A stretch of 64,000 bases of DNA from Isoetes taiwanensis (GCA_021234155.1 JAJEKV010000013.1:1503787-1567786); one strand, 5' to 3'. Shown: positions 1-13,504, counted from the stretch's first letter. Notes: generated by a model from the sequence alone, not told the origin. Translations and numbers: made by a program.

Positions 1-732
1 AGGAGTGCAAACTTGTGAACTCTATGTATCGGTTGTTGCTTGATAATCGATATTCTTCCTCCGGCCTAATAAGTGGTCTCTTCAACTTCCTCCTCCTCAA
101 TGGCGGAAGGTGTGGTGCGGGCATGGGACAAGCTACTTCATCCTAAAGTGGCGTTCTTTGGTGGCGAGATTCTTCATAGGTGTCTGCATGGGTTAATGTG
201 CTTGTCCATAAGTTTAACCCTAGAATATCAAATCGTCCAAGATGCAAGCGTGGATCTGAGACCATTGAGCATTGCTTTTTCATGTGTGAACACCTTAGGC
301 GGGGTATGGGACCTGGTTGTTTTCCTTTTCAGGTTTCACTAACAAGTCAACAACTGCTTTTGGCAATTTACCCAAGTACTTGGGACCGAGTTACAAGGCG
401 GGCTTTTCATCTAGCAGCAGGATGGTTGCTTTGGACTATCTGGAAAAGGCGAAGATTGGTAATCTTCAAAGGTCTGGATGTGGCAGATAATCGTGTTCTC
501 CAAGAAGCTCAAGGTTACATTGTAAAGTCGTATCATTGTTCTTCACTTGCCCCTCGCAAGAGGCGATTGATTTTTGAGGAGTTTTTGGATGTGCACTCTT
601 ATGCTTAGGCAGGTTGCTTCACTCGGTGGGTCTCCGCTTATCCGCTGAGATTTTATTCCTGTCTCTGCATTTATACTTGTATTTGACTCTTTGATTGAAT
701 AAAGTCTGACGTCCTTCAACAAAAAAAAAAAA
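1..732 (+). mobile_element. 3' end of a plant L1-type LINE (zf-RVT region, 3' UTR, poly-A)
   Basis: This is the last part of a non-LTR retrotransposon whose body lies left of the window. Translation gives the zinc-binding reverse-transcriptase tail typical of plant LINE ORF2. A WDKLLHPKVAFF stretch (about 115-160) is followed, after a frameshift near 185, by a C-x2-C...ET..H..F.C pattern (CKRGSETIEHCFFMC, about 245-290). A Trp/Arg-rich segment then runs to a stop near 606. The 3' UTR has an AATAAA signal at 698-703, and an A-run at about 721-732 marks the retrotransposed 3' terminus. The frameshift means it is dead. The family assignment rests on the zinc-finger pattern plus the poly-A. Confidence 0.75.
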
Positions 733-1817
733 TACACGAGAGATTCCAGGCTGGTTCTGAAGTTTGTAGTTTAAATAAAATGTCGATTCATGTTGTCGTG
801 TTCGTAGGTGGAATGATAAATCAGATGCGAAGTGCATTTTTTGTGTGTGCACATGCATTAATAGATAGATATATAGAAGATAAAGAGAAGGGAAGATGAC
901 GTTAAGTACATTAATCATCTCCTTATAATCCCTGGATCCACAAACGAGTCAGGAGGGAGGAAGAAGAACTCGACAAATTTGCTAGCACATATACACACAT
1001 GCCTTCCAATTTTCTTGGGCTACTATTTTTATCAAAAACGTTGTGCACATATGCGTGTGCAGAACTTTAAATGAAGGGAACATAGTCGTCGAGATAATGA
1101 TAACTATGCACATTAAAGAAGAAGAAGAAGAAGAAGAAGTGACATGCATTGATGCCCAATCTTAAAATTAAAATGAATTCATTTGTTCTTCTATCTCCTT
1201 ATTATGGAGTGCACTATCAACAAATTTTTTTTTTTTTGAACAATGGACTGAATGACATTTCACCAATCTTCTAAGAACATTTTTGAGGGTTCACAGCAAT
1301 TGAGCAATTGAGGAATCGGATTTGTTTTTTATAGGGGAGCAAGAATATGAATTTCATAATGATTTTAACTTAAACCATTGTTTCCAAAAATCTACAAATC
1401 CCATTCAAACTGAAACTCTTAGATTCGAAAAGATTGCCAAAATATCCCCCTAGATTCTTTCAAGTCATCATGATGACATGATGCCAAATGATTGCTAACC
1501 CATGAATTATGAGACATGATTGCTAACCCATGAATTTTCTCTACATTTTTCTAGTACCACTCCCTTGTGCTAATATCTATTTGTCTTGCTATATACCACA
1601 ATGGTCTTCCTTTCATTTGTTTCTAGAAGTAGTATGATTAACCAAGCAATGAACTGCAGAAATGTTAGTCTGTTTTGCTGTTTAATCCTTTGTATGTCTT
1701 TGCCAAAAAAAAGCCTTTGGAATTGACATCCTAATTTTATGTTGGCTCCAAATTGCAACTATGACGGCAAGAACTTCACCCTCTATGCACAACTTAGGAA
1801 GCAACATGTACAGCTGC
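733..1817. other. Non-coding stretch with low-complexity tracts
   Basis: I see no gene here. It holds an (AAG)n microsatellite at 1,115-1,139, a T-run near 1,221-1,237 and a short imperfect duplication (TGATTGCTAACCCATGAATT) near 1,490-1,535. Base use is AT-rich and all frames are broken. Confidence 0.6.
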
Positions 1818-1998
1818 CTTCACCTCAGAAATAGAGCTCTGATCAATTTTTCCCACACTTAAGAAGTTAATAGAAGGTAAATTACATTAAATAATTCGAG
1901 CCATAAGAGCTAGCACTCACTTCACCTCAGAAATAGAGCTCTGATCAATTTTTCCCACTCTTAAGAAGTTAATAGAAGGTAAATTACATTAAATAATC
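1818..1998. repeat. Direct tandem repeat, 2 copies, period 102 bp
   Basis: The block starting CTTCACCTCAGAAATAGAGC at 1,818 recurs at 1,920 with only a few differences. No coding content is seen. Confidence 0.9.
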
Positions 1999-2240
1999 CG
2001 TCAAAAGAGCCATAAGAGCTATTACTCACTTTCTGCTCATTGTCACAAGATATTCAGAATATTGAACTCAATAACTAAGGACATGCTTGCCTTTGCCAAC
2101 TCTTTAGAGATCAGCCATTATCAAATCTGTCTTCTAAAAACGACAATCACTTTTTGCAGCGTTGTTTTTAAGAAGGCAACCAATGGCAGATGGCAGCATC
2201 ATATGGCAGCATCTCGACATGTAGACTACACACTGGATAT

Positions 2241-2408
2241 CCAACACAATGACATTAACAAAGACTAGGGAACAAAATCAATGGCCATTATCTGGTAGTC
2301 AATGGCTCCTTTATAGATAGAGGCCAACACAATGACATTAACAAAGACTAGGGAACAAAATCAATGGCCATTATCTGGTAGTCAATGGCTCCTCTATAAA
2401 TAGAGGCC
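2241..2408. repeat. Direct tandem repeat, 2 copies, period 83 bp
   Basis: The block starting CCAACACAATGACATTAACA at 2,241 recurs at 2,324 almost unchanged, including a TATA-like stretch (TATAGATAGAGG / TATAAATAGAGG) at the end of each unit. Confidence 0.9.
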
Positions 2409-5400
2409 ACATTCTGTGGAAGAGGGTTAAAGCAGATTTACCAATTTAGAAAAATAACCCAACGAATTTTCCAATGAAGAGTTCAAGTTCAAACAATGGA
2501 GATTATATGGTGACTTGACGCTTATAAAAGCTATCATCCCTAATATTGCATGCAAAAATGGGTTGAGTCTAAATTTCAGCTTGTTTCTAAAGGAATTGTA
2601 ATGCATCCAATAAGGTTTGGTAAATATTTAGAAATTTGCCATCTGAACAAAACGTTTGTTGCGATTGTCTAAACCGCCAATGCTCTTTTCAAGTCGACAT
2701 GCCGCGAAGATCAAGGGAATACTGAAGCAACGATCTTCACGCCAAGGTTCGTAACCGAAAACCACGCTATACCATTTGGTTCTCGCAGATTTGGTGTGCT
2801 ATCGCCAATTCTCTCGATGTAATCGTCTCCTAAAATGCAATCAAGCCCCGTTATAGCCATAGACAAACAAAAGAGTGTTAAACCCGAGCAAAAACCTCAC
2901 AAGAATTTAGTTATAAAAAGTTCCAAAGTTCCAATACACAACTTCACAATCTTTTACGCAAAGGTGTTTGGCCACCAAAGATAAAGAATATTGATAAAGT
3001 AAGGGCACACATCTTAATGCATAGACACTTCCCAAATTCCTCAAGCACTTGGAATCTCAAAATTATGGGAAAGAGGTGTACAAAGATTATGAAGCTACTT
3101 TTATCACATTCTACTAATAAAATTGACTAGAGTCCGCATGCTCAAATGGATGCCCTTAGAATACTTCCTCTACCTTTACGATTCCTTAGAACTTGTAAGC
3201 AAACTAAGGCGTAAACAAAACCGGCGGTTTTGTCCCTCTGCTTCGGATCATCAATGCGTTATTTTGTACACATGTGTTACCTTGAGACGATTGGTATACA
3301 CGGATAGCCGAAGAAGTTGTTAAGGTGTTACAACGAATTCGGGCTATGGCCCGCAAAGCTTTTTCCTCATTGAACAAAACTCGCGGAGGAGCTCCTAATC
3401 CGAAATGAAGTTTGCCTTGCAAGTATATGAGTAGGCAAAGCTGCAGTTGCGCATTTCTGCTGCAGAGATTCTTGGCTTGTTATGCTTTGGTGCATGAATT
3501 GGAGCATTGGGTGGGGCTGGCATTCTTGAAACTGGAATCCTAGTTCATATTCACTGCATAAAGGAATGTCAAGAAATTAGATATTTCTGGTAGAACTATA
3601 TGACAAAAATCAAGAATCTGAAAAAGATAAACACAAATGAACAGTTCACTTTTACAACAACAGTTTAGACAAAGCAAAACAAGTTCTTCAAAAAATAAAA
3701 AGTTTAGATTTACAACAATGGCAGTATCCCAATAATCGACTTTGGTAGAGGAAAGTCTTGCCAATGGCAAGCTATCTGAACACCTGTGTAGTCTTTGCAC
3801 GAGTTGTAAAATCGAAGTGACTTTGTCTTGCAATCAAAACCTGGACAGAACAATAAATCAGACTTCAAAAATTTCTTAAATATAAGTGGGAGTGGCAAGA
3901 CCAATGTGTGTATAAGGAAAGGGCATTACCGCCTGACGAAGAGCTCACGACAAAAACAAATGGCTTCAATTCATTGTGATGCAAACAAGCAAACTATCTG
4001 AACCGCAAGATATTACAAAAGACCATCAAAAACTTTGATTCAAACGAAAGCAGATTCTATATCTTGAAGACCAAAATCTTCGTTCACAAAAACATAAGCA
4101 CCAAAGAAATAATGCTTACAATTAACTCCATGGGCAATGCTTCAAGCAAGCACTCGCCATTTGATCCCCTTTCGCCGCAATGGATGTGGGTTACCTTTGC
4201 TAAGAACTTGAGGAATGAAAAGATCGGTACCAAGATAAAATAAGAAACCTTTCCTAAAGGAACTGGAGATGTTGCAAGGGATAGATAATAATAGCAAAAA
4301 ATTGGTGTCCATTGCCATATTTGCTCGGCTTGCTTCCTGCCATGGCTAATGTTCCTGAAAACTGTGACCAGACAAACTATAGATCAGAGGCTCCCCCTCA
4401 CCTCACCCATTTAGGCAGGAAAAAATACACCGATTTGATTTCGAATGGCATGCCCACATTGCCGCCATAACACGCATTAACCTGAAGAAATTATTAATGG
4501 CAAAACTCCTATGTTTAAATTCCTATAGAATACTTTTTGCCACAAAACCACTGTATGTTACCATTTCATCTATGTTTACGAGCTGGGGCGAGCTGTATAA
4601 AGAAGGCCACATTGTTGCTGCTGAAGGTAAAACAAAAGACTCTTCTGATGTGCATATCACATCCCATGGTGCATAGCAGGTGTGTAAGATAGATCCTTGT
4701 TATAGTAAAAATGACGTAATTGAGTAATAATGGGGCATTTTGCATTTCAAGACGACAAAGAAGGCATCAAGCAAAGAATAAAAATGGAAGCATCGCATTA
4801 TTGTGGTAAGGAAAACCCTGAGACGTATAAATAAACACAAGCCACACAAATCCAAATGTACTTCCAGATCTAAAGCTAGCAAATTCAGGAGAATCGTAGC
4901 TTTGGACCAGAAGATAGAAATATAAGCCTTGATTACCAGACGATGCATTAAATTAAAAAGCATTAACAGTGTAACAACTAGAAAAGCATTTACAATGCAA
5001 GAAAATGGAAAAGCATTTCTGATTGCTCACCTTGCTCTATGCTCCATTGTGCTCCAAATCCAATGTCTGGTTGTAGCAAAGATAGAATTCAACCACCAAG
5101 TTGATAGACTCTTATGCCAGTTTAGATTTCCACGGCAAGTATCACTTGCTATGGCAAAGTGTAATATCAGTGAGATACCAGAGCAAATGCAATGATTGAA
5201 AGTAAAAAAGTTGAAATTGTACTCGTTTGCAGAGGCCTGCAAATTTACCTGCAAACTCAAGCAGAAACAGGGCCTGATTCAGGGCATCAGGAAAGGGGAA
5301 ACAGACACATTTTAATGTACTTCAAATATGCAACTCTTACCTTTGATTCTACATCAAATTTAGCAAAATTTACACCGATTTGAAGACGATCAGATCTGCT

Positions 5401-6174
5401 TTTCATAGGTAGGGCAAAATGGTAATTTGCCATATGCTGCATCAGGCAAAAACTTGCAAAGTGCCGCACATGCAATCTAAAAACCATGGCGGCTTCCTTT
5501 AACTACCAAGCTTAGCGTATTCGGGCAATGACCGTGAGGCATGCATGGCTAGAACTGGTTGCACCGAGTCGTGGCTAAACCATAAGAGTCAAATGCAGCT
5601 TTGTCATTAATCAGGCTTTTTGACCACTCAAAAATACATCAACAAATCTGGCAACAAATGCAGAGTTAAAGATTGCCACTTCCAAACCTGCAAAGCACCA
5701 AAACCAGCATAAATCGTATTAGATAAAAAACCATGAAGAATTTACAAAAGCCCAAGATTTACCTGCAGCTGGCTATAGTTCTTATGATATCAATTTGGAG
5801 GTATGCTTGAAATATAGATGTGCTTGCATTTGCGCAAGATGTAGGCGATGAATCAATAGCTTAAGATCATGCAAGAGGCTGCTGCAGCCATCGAATATTT
5901 CTTGCATGACATACCACAGAAATATTAGATTACGCCAAGTATATGCATGCATACAAATACCCACAATGGTCTGCAATATTTATTTGTCTTGGCAATATGG
6001 TCTGTCTACATTAAGATAATGTCTACATTAAGATTATGCGCATATAGATGTTCAGCAACAAATTATGGATAATACATCAGAACATATCCTAGAGCCTTAC
6101 CTGAATCTAGAGAAAAGATTTCATGAAAACAGTGCCTCCCTAACCTTCTGTTTCTATCCATTCTGCAAGCAATC

Positions 6175-6440
6175 GTTAGTGTTCTCCAGCCATGAGAACT
6201 TGGCTGCAATGAACGTCTTCAGCTTGCTTCAATAATACTACATGGCCTAGAACATCAACTGCATAACTACAGTGGATTGCTTGAAGTCTTCCCATAACAT
6301 TCCTTCAGATATTTCATATGCCCTGCCTTCATCAACTGAGCTGCACACACTAAATTCTGCATTACCGTGCTGGGGATATCCAGCAATCATCGCCCCCACA
6401 CCATACCATGATTTAGCATTTTATTGAAGACCTGCATGCT
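6175..6440 (-). pseudogene. PPR (PLS-type) protein fragment, frameshifted
   Basis: The minus strand translates in pieces to GAMIAGYPQHGNAE (about 6,400-6,363), SVDEGRAYEISEGMLW (about 6,340-6,290) and HCSYAVDVLGHVVLLKQAED (about 6,274-6,215). These follow, in the right order, the usual land-plant PPR run of a 'GAMIAGYxQHG' repeat, then 'GLVDEG...', then 'HYxCMVDLLGRAGxLxEAE'. At least one frameshift separates the first two pieces, and a stop (TAA) follows MAGEH. It is a short captured piece inside element S and lies in that element's sense. The family call is good; the parent gene cannot be named. Confidence 0.65.
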
Positions 6441-6847
6441 TCCTCCTTACCACCGGAGTTAAGATGCGATCCATCACCATTCAGAAGTTAAAGTCGAAGA
6501 GGATGTAAACGGAGTTGTAAGGGTTGATTTCAAGATTGACATTTGCGATTGGAAATGATAAGCATAAAATCTGTGGCTTTAGTCACGCTGCCTGCAAGTT
6601 TCAACAAATTAGAAGAATTGAAGATCGAACTTCATATGCAAAGGCTTGAATTCAAATGGCAGATTTCTCGTATTCAACATTTAACCAGGAGGAACCGTGG
6701 TACAGACCGATAAGCAGATGCCGACCTTTTCCCCAACAGGGGGCCGCTTTTTGAACAACAGATTGGAAACCTTCTAGAAACCTGGAAAATATTCTCAAAA
6801 ATCGAAAGAGAAAGAAAGAGGAGTCAGGGTAGGAGTCAGGGTTCTAC

Positions 6848-7022
6848 CTGCTATGGCGATTCCAAAGCTCAAGGGACTCCAAGGTAATAGCTCAAGCAGT
6901 TTCAAGTGAAGGTCTTTGTGAACCCAAATTCTCTTTGTGCCGGGAACGCATATGGCCACTGACAATACAGATAAGCCCTGTACCTTTGACATTCTTAAGT
7001 GATTATTGATACTACAACACAT
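6848..7022 (-). other. Candidate first exon in element S, function unknown
   Basis: On the minus strand an ATG at 7,022 opens a 58-codon frame ending in FGIAIAG at a plausible donor (GCAG|GTAGAA). It sits just inside the 5' module of element S, where a first exon would be expected. No protein family is recognised. A similar AIAG|GT exon end occurs at 17,846 in element Y. Confidence 0.3.
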
Positions 7023-7459
7023 GGTTTTTAATGTGGTTACATGCTATTTAGCAGTCGAATGCATGTAAATGCTATAAGAATAGACGAGAAAGGAAAACAA
7101 ATTTCGCAAATAAGATTGCCCCCCTTGGGTCACATTAATTGTCAATCGCACCTCACAAAATATGCAATTAATGTTGACATCTACCAACCAACGGCCGAGA
7201 TTAAGTATTTAAATCCGACGGCCCACAACAGAAGCCCCAAATAAGGGGCCTGCTTGAGGCACCACAAGGTGGCGTACTTTCTGCCGTTGATTTCCCATCT
7301 CGATGGCCAGGATCAATCGCAAATCTAACGGTTGAAAACAAAAGCCCCAAATAAAGGGGCTCCAAATCTAACGGTCGAAAACAAAAGCCCCAAATAAAGG
7401 GGCTTTCTGGGTGGCGCAACGTGGGCCGTCCAGATCTGAGATGGACGGCCGGGATCAGA

Positions 7460-7560
7460 TTATCTACATTCAATATAATTGTATATATATAGGTGATATA
7501 GGTGATATATATATATATATCTGTTATATATATACAATTATATAAGCTGCCCCCTTATAC
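7460..7560. repeat. TA-rich junction between elements S(-) and T(+), 5' end to 5' end
   Basis: ATATAATTGTATATATA on the left and TATATATACAATTATAT on the right form an inverted repeat around a (TA)n core. Each arm leads outward into a CCGTCC-type module, so two 5' ends face away from each other. Confidence 0.75.
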
Positions 7561-10500
7561 ATAGACGCCACGGTGTCGCCATTTGGACCGTCCATATTTG
7601 AGATCTGACGGCCTTCACGAAGCCACCTCAATCACCCCAAGCACCTCCCTTATTTATGGACCTTGAGGTGTCGCCGTCTTGGTCTATAATATATATCATA
7701 TCATATCATATATATACAATAAGTTAAGCTGCCCCCTTGTCCATAAACATATTGATCGTGTCCGTCGGTTCATGAAATCGATGGTCCACAAGAAAAGCCC
7801 CAAATAAGCAGCCCCCTTACTCTTCCGGCTTTCGATTTCTCCATCGAATCTCATTTATGCTGACTGTTGTGTCATCCGGCTTCTCCTATGCCAGGTCGGG
7901 TTGCTGGCGCCGCACATTGAGGTCGGCCGTGGCTCTTATATGTGCATTCCGATGAGCTCTACACTAGTTTTATAAAGTGCAGGAGAGCATTCTCTTTGAT
8001 CGGTCTAAACTTAACTCTGTTTCCATGGCCAGCTGTGTGTTTGATCCTTTGAAGGTCTTTTCCAGGGCTTAGTGCAGAGATCTTAGTGCAGAGTTCATGG
8101 TTGGTGGTGATGTTTTACATTTAAAAATCAATCATTTGCTTCTGTTTTCTCGAATGCATGATGGTTTTTCTTTATTTTTTCTTTTTCTTGCCTGCATTTC
8201 GTCCAGAGTCACTTTAGCCAAAGAATTCAGTCCTGATTCTTACTCTTGTGTTTTGTTGTGCAGAAGCTTAAATGGACGAAGACGAAAATTTGAAAGAGGA
8301 AGGAAGAACCACGAAACTTTCTGCTTAGGCTGAGCCTGCTCGATTTTCGTTTCTTGGGGTTCAAGATTTTTCTCAGGCGCCCAACCTCTGCTTGGGCTGC
8401 GTTTTGGCATTAATCCGGCACTGAGCTACTGCAGGATTCAACGGATTTTCCTTGGCTACTAGACCAACGCTTTATTCTTACTGTCAATTTGGATCGAATT
8501 CACAGACTGTGCAGTTGCTGCATATGCAAGGCTTTATTTTTGCAGATTGCAAGTCTCCGTGGAGGATAAACGCAATTTTGTGAGTTTGGTTTGTATTCTT
8601 GGGTCCTGTATAGATTGCAAGCTGCGTTTTATGTGAAGCAGATTGTGGTCGATTGGTTCAGAACCTTGGCTGCATAGGAGAGCTATTTTCATATGCAATA
8701 CTTATGAATATAATACTTATGAATATAGTTTAAGCATCTTGGACAGAATACAGCTCTTAAGGAGGGTGACACTTCGGCGAGACAGGGGCTGATAAGTCAG
8801 ATCACATTTTTCCCTTTGCAAGGCCGCTTTGATCCGATAAACTTTTTTCACTATTTTGCCTTGCACCAGTATATTATGGCAGCTGGGTAGGATCTTGAAG
8901 ATTAATTGGCTGGCAATTTGCGGAAATTGTTGTGTTGGTAGGTTGCTTGCATGAAAGTTTTTATTTATTGTTTCTTTCCTTTTTATGTATCGTGCTTACA
9001 TGTACTGTTACATCATTTTCCGGAACCATGAAAGTTCATTGTTGCGTGATTTTTGATCATTCTATTCTCTGATCATTTTGAATGGCTTGCTTGCAGTACT
9101 TTATGGATTCAATATATTCGTCTTCTATTTTGGAGTACTTTTATCACATGGTGTTTTACACAGGTTAGTTCTTGAACTTGAGTTCAAACATAAATTAGAG
9201 ATGGTAATTATTGTTCTCAAACTTAAGTTCAAACATAAATTAGACATGGCAATTATCAGAGCTTCAATTCCCCAAATGGGGTTGAGATCTTCCTAGACAT
9301 TTAACATATGGTTATTTTTTGGTCTCTTTAAAGAATGAGTTAGACATTCCTTTACACAACGACAGGCAAATGAATCACAATCCTTTGCACAATGCAGATG
9401 AAGATCATCCCCTGGGAAGGATACAAGGAGCAAGAGTGTCTTACGTAAAGTTCACTTTGTCATTGGTGCAAAACCAAAGGAGGTATGTACTTAATCTCTT
9501 AAAGTTAATATGCAGTTTTATCAGGAATGTGACATATAAGATTTTGCAAAAATGAGCGTATTATTCAGTGATTATAAATCATATAGTATCACTAGGGTTG
9601 CCAAATGTTGTTGTTGCACATTTTAAAGAAAGGCTTGAAGTTGTGCATCTTCTCCTCAAGCTTGAATGCAGTTCAACAAGGAATACATAGGCTTTAGTGT
9701 AGGTCTCGTCGCCCTTCCTATTTATGTTCCTAGTTTCACATTCTACAAAACAAACAAAGTAGCAGAGCGTTTAATCCAAACATTCGCAGACTGTGCAAAG
9801 CAGGGCAGAATCCAGATTGAATAAGGGAAGAAACCCTCTTGCCTAGTTGATTTCTGGATGGTTGGAAATCTAGCAAATTAGTCGGTCAAGCATTACACAG
9901 ACCAAGAAGTGGGATAGCATATTTTTTATTTCTTGTTTGCAGCTCAAGATGCTATCTACTTCTTTGGTTTGTGTTGGAGCTTTACTTGAATCACATCCTA
10001 AAGTTCTAGACCAAGTTAGAGAAGAACAGAGGTGCTTAAAGCCTGAAGACAGATGAAATACACAGAAATGGTTGTGAAGGAAATCTTAAGATTTAGACCT
10101 GTGACTTTGATTCCTCACATTACAGGAGTAGATTTTGCAATTACAGACTTCTATACATTCCTAAAGGCACCATCGTCTTTTCTTCTGAGCTTGAATCATC
10201 TTTTCAAGGTTTCAAGGAGTCATATTATTGTGATCCAAATAGGTTCTCTGCTGAAGACAAAACAAAGAATTCTTGGCATCCTGATCATATATCTTTTACT
10301 GATGTGGTTCTTGTGCATATTATTTGCTTGAGTTTTTGTGAGCGTTACTCTAACTTTGTGCTTTTTTCTGTCATTTTTTCTTCTATCACGCTTTTGTGCA
10401 GGACTGCGCCCTAGGTTGTTTGTCATTGCATTCTATTCTGAAGCATTTTTGTGCAGGACGGTCTTACAAATTGCGTTTACTGATTGCTGCTCCACTCGGA

Positions 10501-12624
10501 GCCATCTTTGCCATGCCTCTTCGCTAATGGCACCTAGCAAAGGCCCCGGTCCTGTGTCTACCACCTATTGAAGACTTCTGTAAGTTTTACCTTAATCCAG
10601 CACCTTGGTGGCTCATGTGCCATTGCCATTGCTGCCCATTTTTCCACTATGAAAGCATTGCCCTCCCAGAATTTATGGCTTCATTAAGGGTTTTGCAGAA
10701 TCTGCATTAAAGGTGTTGCAAGTGAGCTGACTGTGCTCATAAGCCTTCTGATATTTTAATTGAAATGCATGAGTGTCCTTAATGAAGTTCGCATTAAATA
10801 CATTTTCCTGATGGCTTATTGGCTGACATAGAGCTGGTTATATGACTGACCTGCATCATGCATTAGAGTATTTGATGAACAAGTCTAAAAAGTATGTGCT
10901 GGACGCATCTTATGCATGGCTGGTACGAGTAAGCACAACATGGATGGAAATCTATGACTGTTCGTAAGGGGGTATCTGCAAACATTAATCTTCATCATCT
11001 GCCATTGATTCTTAGTTCCATGCAGTAATTTTGTTATGTGCTCTACGATCTTCTGCTTGAAATGGTTTGCACATGTTCTGCATGTTATTGCATGTTGTTC
11101 TGTGCACCAATGACAGGCATTTGTGGACTATCGTCATAAATTTAGTTAATCAACAAGTCTTCATCATCATTTGCCATTATGTCAAGGACCATACCTTATT
11201 TCTCAGATGCACTCTATGCGTCTACTTTAAAATTGTTTGCACAGGTTACGCATGTTAGTGCATGTTGTTGCAGGCACAAATAACAGACAGTTTTGTTGGT
11301 CTATCTGCATACTTTGGTTTTGCATATATGCACATAGAAACTTTCCCATATGACATATCCAACTTCCACTATGATATCGACTCCTAACTTAATTCTCGAC
11401 ATTCAACTTAAAAATAGCACACTCACCAATTGGAGTTGTCTGGCTTGACACTCACCAAGTTGTCAAATTATTCTTCATATTGTACACTTGAGTTTGCAGA
11501 TTGGTAGAATTGGTACGACGTGATTCCACGTTCTACAAATCAATCTTTGACGAAAGGTTTGACTTTGACTTATTCATTTAGGTCGACTGTTTTAGACTAT
11601 TTTAGTTTGGCTTCGCTTTTCAACTTGACCTTGCTCCTTAAGCTAACTTCAAGTTTCAACTTTCTACTGAGAACTCTATAATAGTGATATTACTTTTGAT
11701 AATAGACTGCCTTCCATTCACAAGCATTCTCTAATTCCATCTAAAGTTAAGACTCAAGAAAGAAAGACAACAACAATGAACCTCTTAGTGTGATCTTCGC
11801 AATCAGTGAAAGCTAGGGCAAAAGTATCAGAGTTATTGGGTCCAATTTAGTGGTTGCCAGATGGGACCATGTATCATGGAATTTGCTATTGATAAAAATA
11901 ATATTTGGAGCTACATTTAATCTAGCAAAATATTAAATGTGGAATGATAAGTTTCAACAATGTCTCAAATGTTGATGTGGAGTGCAAAAAATTTACCAAT
12001 TCCAACAATTTGAAGATTCCAAAAGGAGGACCATTATGGATTGGAAAACAAGCTTTCAGCATGGCACTTCCACCACTGGCACTGAATCATTCTTATTCTC
12101 TGAACAAAGAAGTTCTAATAAATAGTGGTGAACTTTTGATTGCTAGAAATTATAATAAACAATGATGTGCTTCATCTAATGGCTACTAGGCAAGGGATTT
12201 AGCTTAAAACATCATGACTTTGGAATAGATGGATACTTCCATTTGTCTTACAGGACAATTGAGAATGTAAAAATCTCAAACAAGGTGCGCATTAAAGACA
12301 TTATTACTTCACCATATGATGCCAATAAATTAATGGATTATTATACTTGAATTCGATTTGAGCAAAAAAAAATTGGGATTTACCTATGACAATATGTTAA
12401 GAGGAAGACTACCAAATTATATGAAATTATATGGCAATATCGACCGATTCAACTTCCAATACGAGTTCTTTTAAGTTAATTCTTGACACTCAACTTTAGA
12501 TACTGAGCTTGAATTTTACTCTCTCCGTGGACGATAAAATCATATTCTATTCTATTCTATTCTCTGATCTTGGTAAACCATTTCTCATAGACCCAGTGAT
12601 AGTACAAAAACTTGTATATATATA
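7535..12624 (+). mobile_element. Element T of the TA-junction family, carrying a CYP710-like remnant
   Basis: The 5' end at about 7,535 (TATATATACAATTATAT) is followed by CCGTCC/AAGCCCC modules to about 7,830. The 3' end at about 12,590-12,620 reads ...CATAGACCCAGTGATAGTAC then AAAAACTTGTATA, matching the 3' ends of W and Y. The interior has a short ATG frame at 8,024 (MASCVFDP...), a 45-bp tandem repeat near 9,181-9,260, the P450 remnant at 9,672-10,266, and AT-rich DNA without recognisable genes from 10,300 to 12,590. It is non-autonomous as far as can be seen, since no transposase is present. Confidence 0.55.
9672..10266 (+). pseudogene. CYP710-like cytochrome P450 (sterol C-22 desaturase family) remnant
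   Basis: Consecutive pieces match the middle of CYP710 proteins in order. EYIGFSVGLVALPIYVPSF and the following FADCAKQG correspond to the segment before helix F. GKKPSCLVDFWM resembles CYP710 'PNCLIDFWM'. FAAQDA then STSLVCVGALLESHPKVLDQ is the helix I region. MKYTEMVVKEILRFRP carries the K-helix ExxR. IPKGTIVFSSELESSFQGFK is close to the CYP710 'IPKGTIVFPSxFDSSFQGF'. There is an in-frame stop (TAA, about 9,820), frameshifts near 9,945 and 10,155, and no heme-binding Cys region, so it is a broken internal fragment. Family members act in the ER on sterol side chains; this copy cannot. It lies in the sense of element T. Confidence 0.75.
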
Positions 12625-12690
12625 TATATATACAAGTTTTTGTACTATAAATGGGTCTATGAACTCTGGTTTACGAAATCTCGGAACAAA
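12560..12690. repeat. Palindromic junction of elements T(+) and Y(-), 3' end to 3' end
   Basis: AGTACAAAAACTTGTATATA and its reverse complement flank a (TA)n core centred near 12,626. The arms extend outward over about 60 bp with mismatches (GGTAAACC.../...GGTTTACG), as expected for two homologous 3' ends meeting. Confidence 0.8.
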
Positions 12691-13504
12691 ATCCAAGATT
12701 AAGAGTGACATGAATGGTAGCATGCATCCAGTCCAAATCATGAAGTTTTAAGCTAAACCCTTTGCTTGATGGCCATTCAATCGAGCTCATCGTTATTTAT
12801 TAGATGGACACTTGCAATTAGATTTCATCTGATCACTCTACGATAACGAAGCAAGCTTTGTTTATAATCCTATTTGGTACAGCTTTATTCGAGGTGTCTT
12901 TGGCTCAGCGAAATTAAATTGCATCTCCTCTAACAATGAGCATAGATATTTGGTAAACAGTCTACATGCATCCACACACGTCATTGATAAACAAACTCTG
13001 ATAAATATTTTGTTCCCTGCTTATGAACTTCATTTATGGTCTTATTCTTGATGCGTATCCAATTTTATTCGAGGCAAATTCAACAATCGTACCAAATGTA
13101 CAAACAAAAAGCTTGTCCTTGACTCCTGGGTGAATTAGTTTTGGCTTTCTCAGGAACACTCGATGATAGACATTTCTGTATAGTCATACACTATTTGTAG
13201 TTGGAAGGTGCATTTTGTAGTATAAATGTGTCCATGAACTATACGAACATCTGGGAATAAAATCCTCTACCTATATTAACATGCGTTGTAAGGCCCCAGA
13301 ATATCATGCCTTACAATTTTGACAATGCTCTAATCCTTGCTTTATGATTACTCTATCACTGGGTCTTCTCAACCAATTCCCTTCGCCATTATGCTTTTGA
13401 TACCTCAAGCTCTTCCATATACCGACAATTCAATCCTCCCATCATCTACCATGTCATGTTCACCTTAAGATGGTGGTCCCATTATACATGCTCTTAATAC
13501 ACTC

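Larger units (their letters stand above)
2409..7490 (-). mobile_element. Element S of the TA-junction family (minus strand; 3' limit not found)
   Basis: The 5' end is at about 7,480. Read on the minus strand it starts TATATATACAATTATAT and continues into the GC-rich CCGTCC module (7,195-7,470) with repeated AAGCCCC/GGGGCTT blocks, as in the other family members. The left limit is not visible, because I did not find the usual 3' motif. The interior has a candidate first exon (6,848-7,022) and a PPR remnant (about 6,175-6,440), both on the minus strand. The remainder, about 2,410-6,170, is AT-rich with no frame I can assign. Confidence 0.45.
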
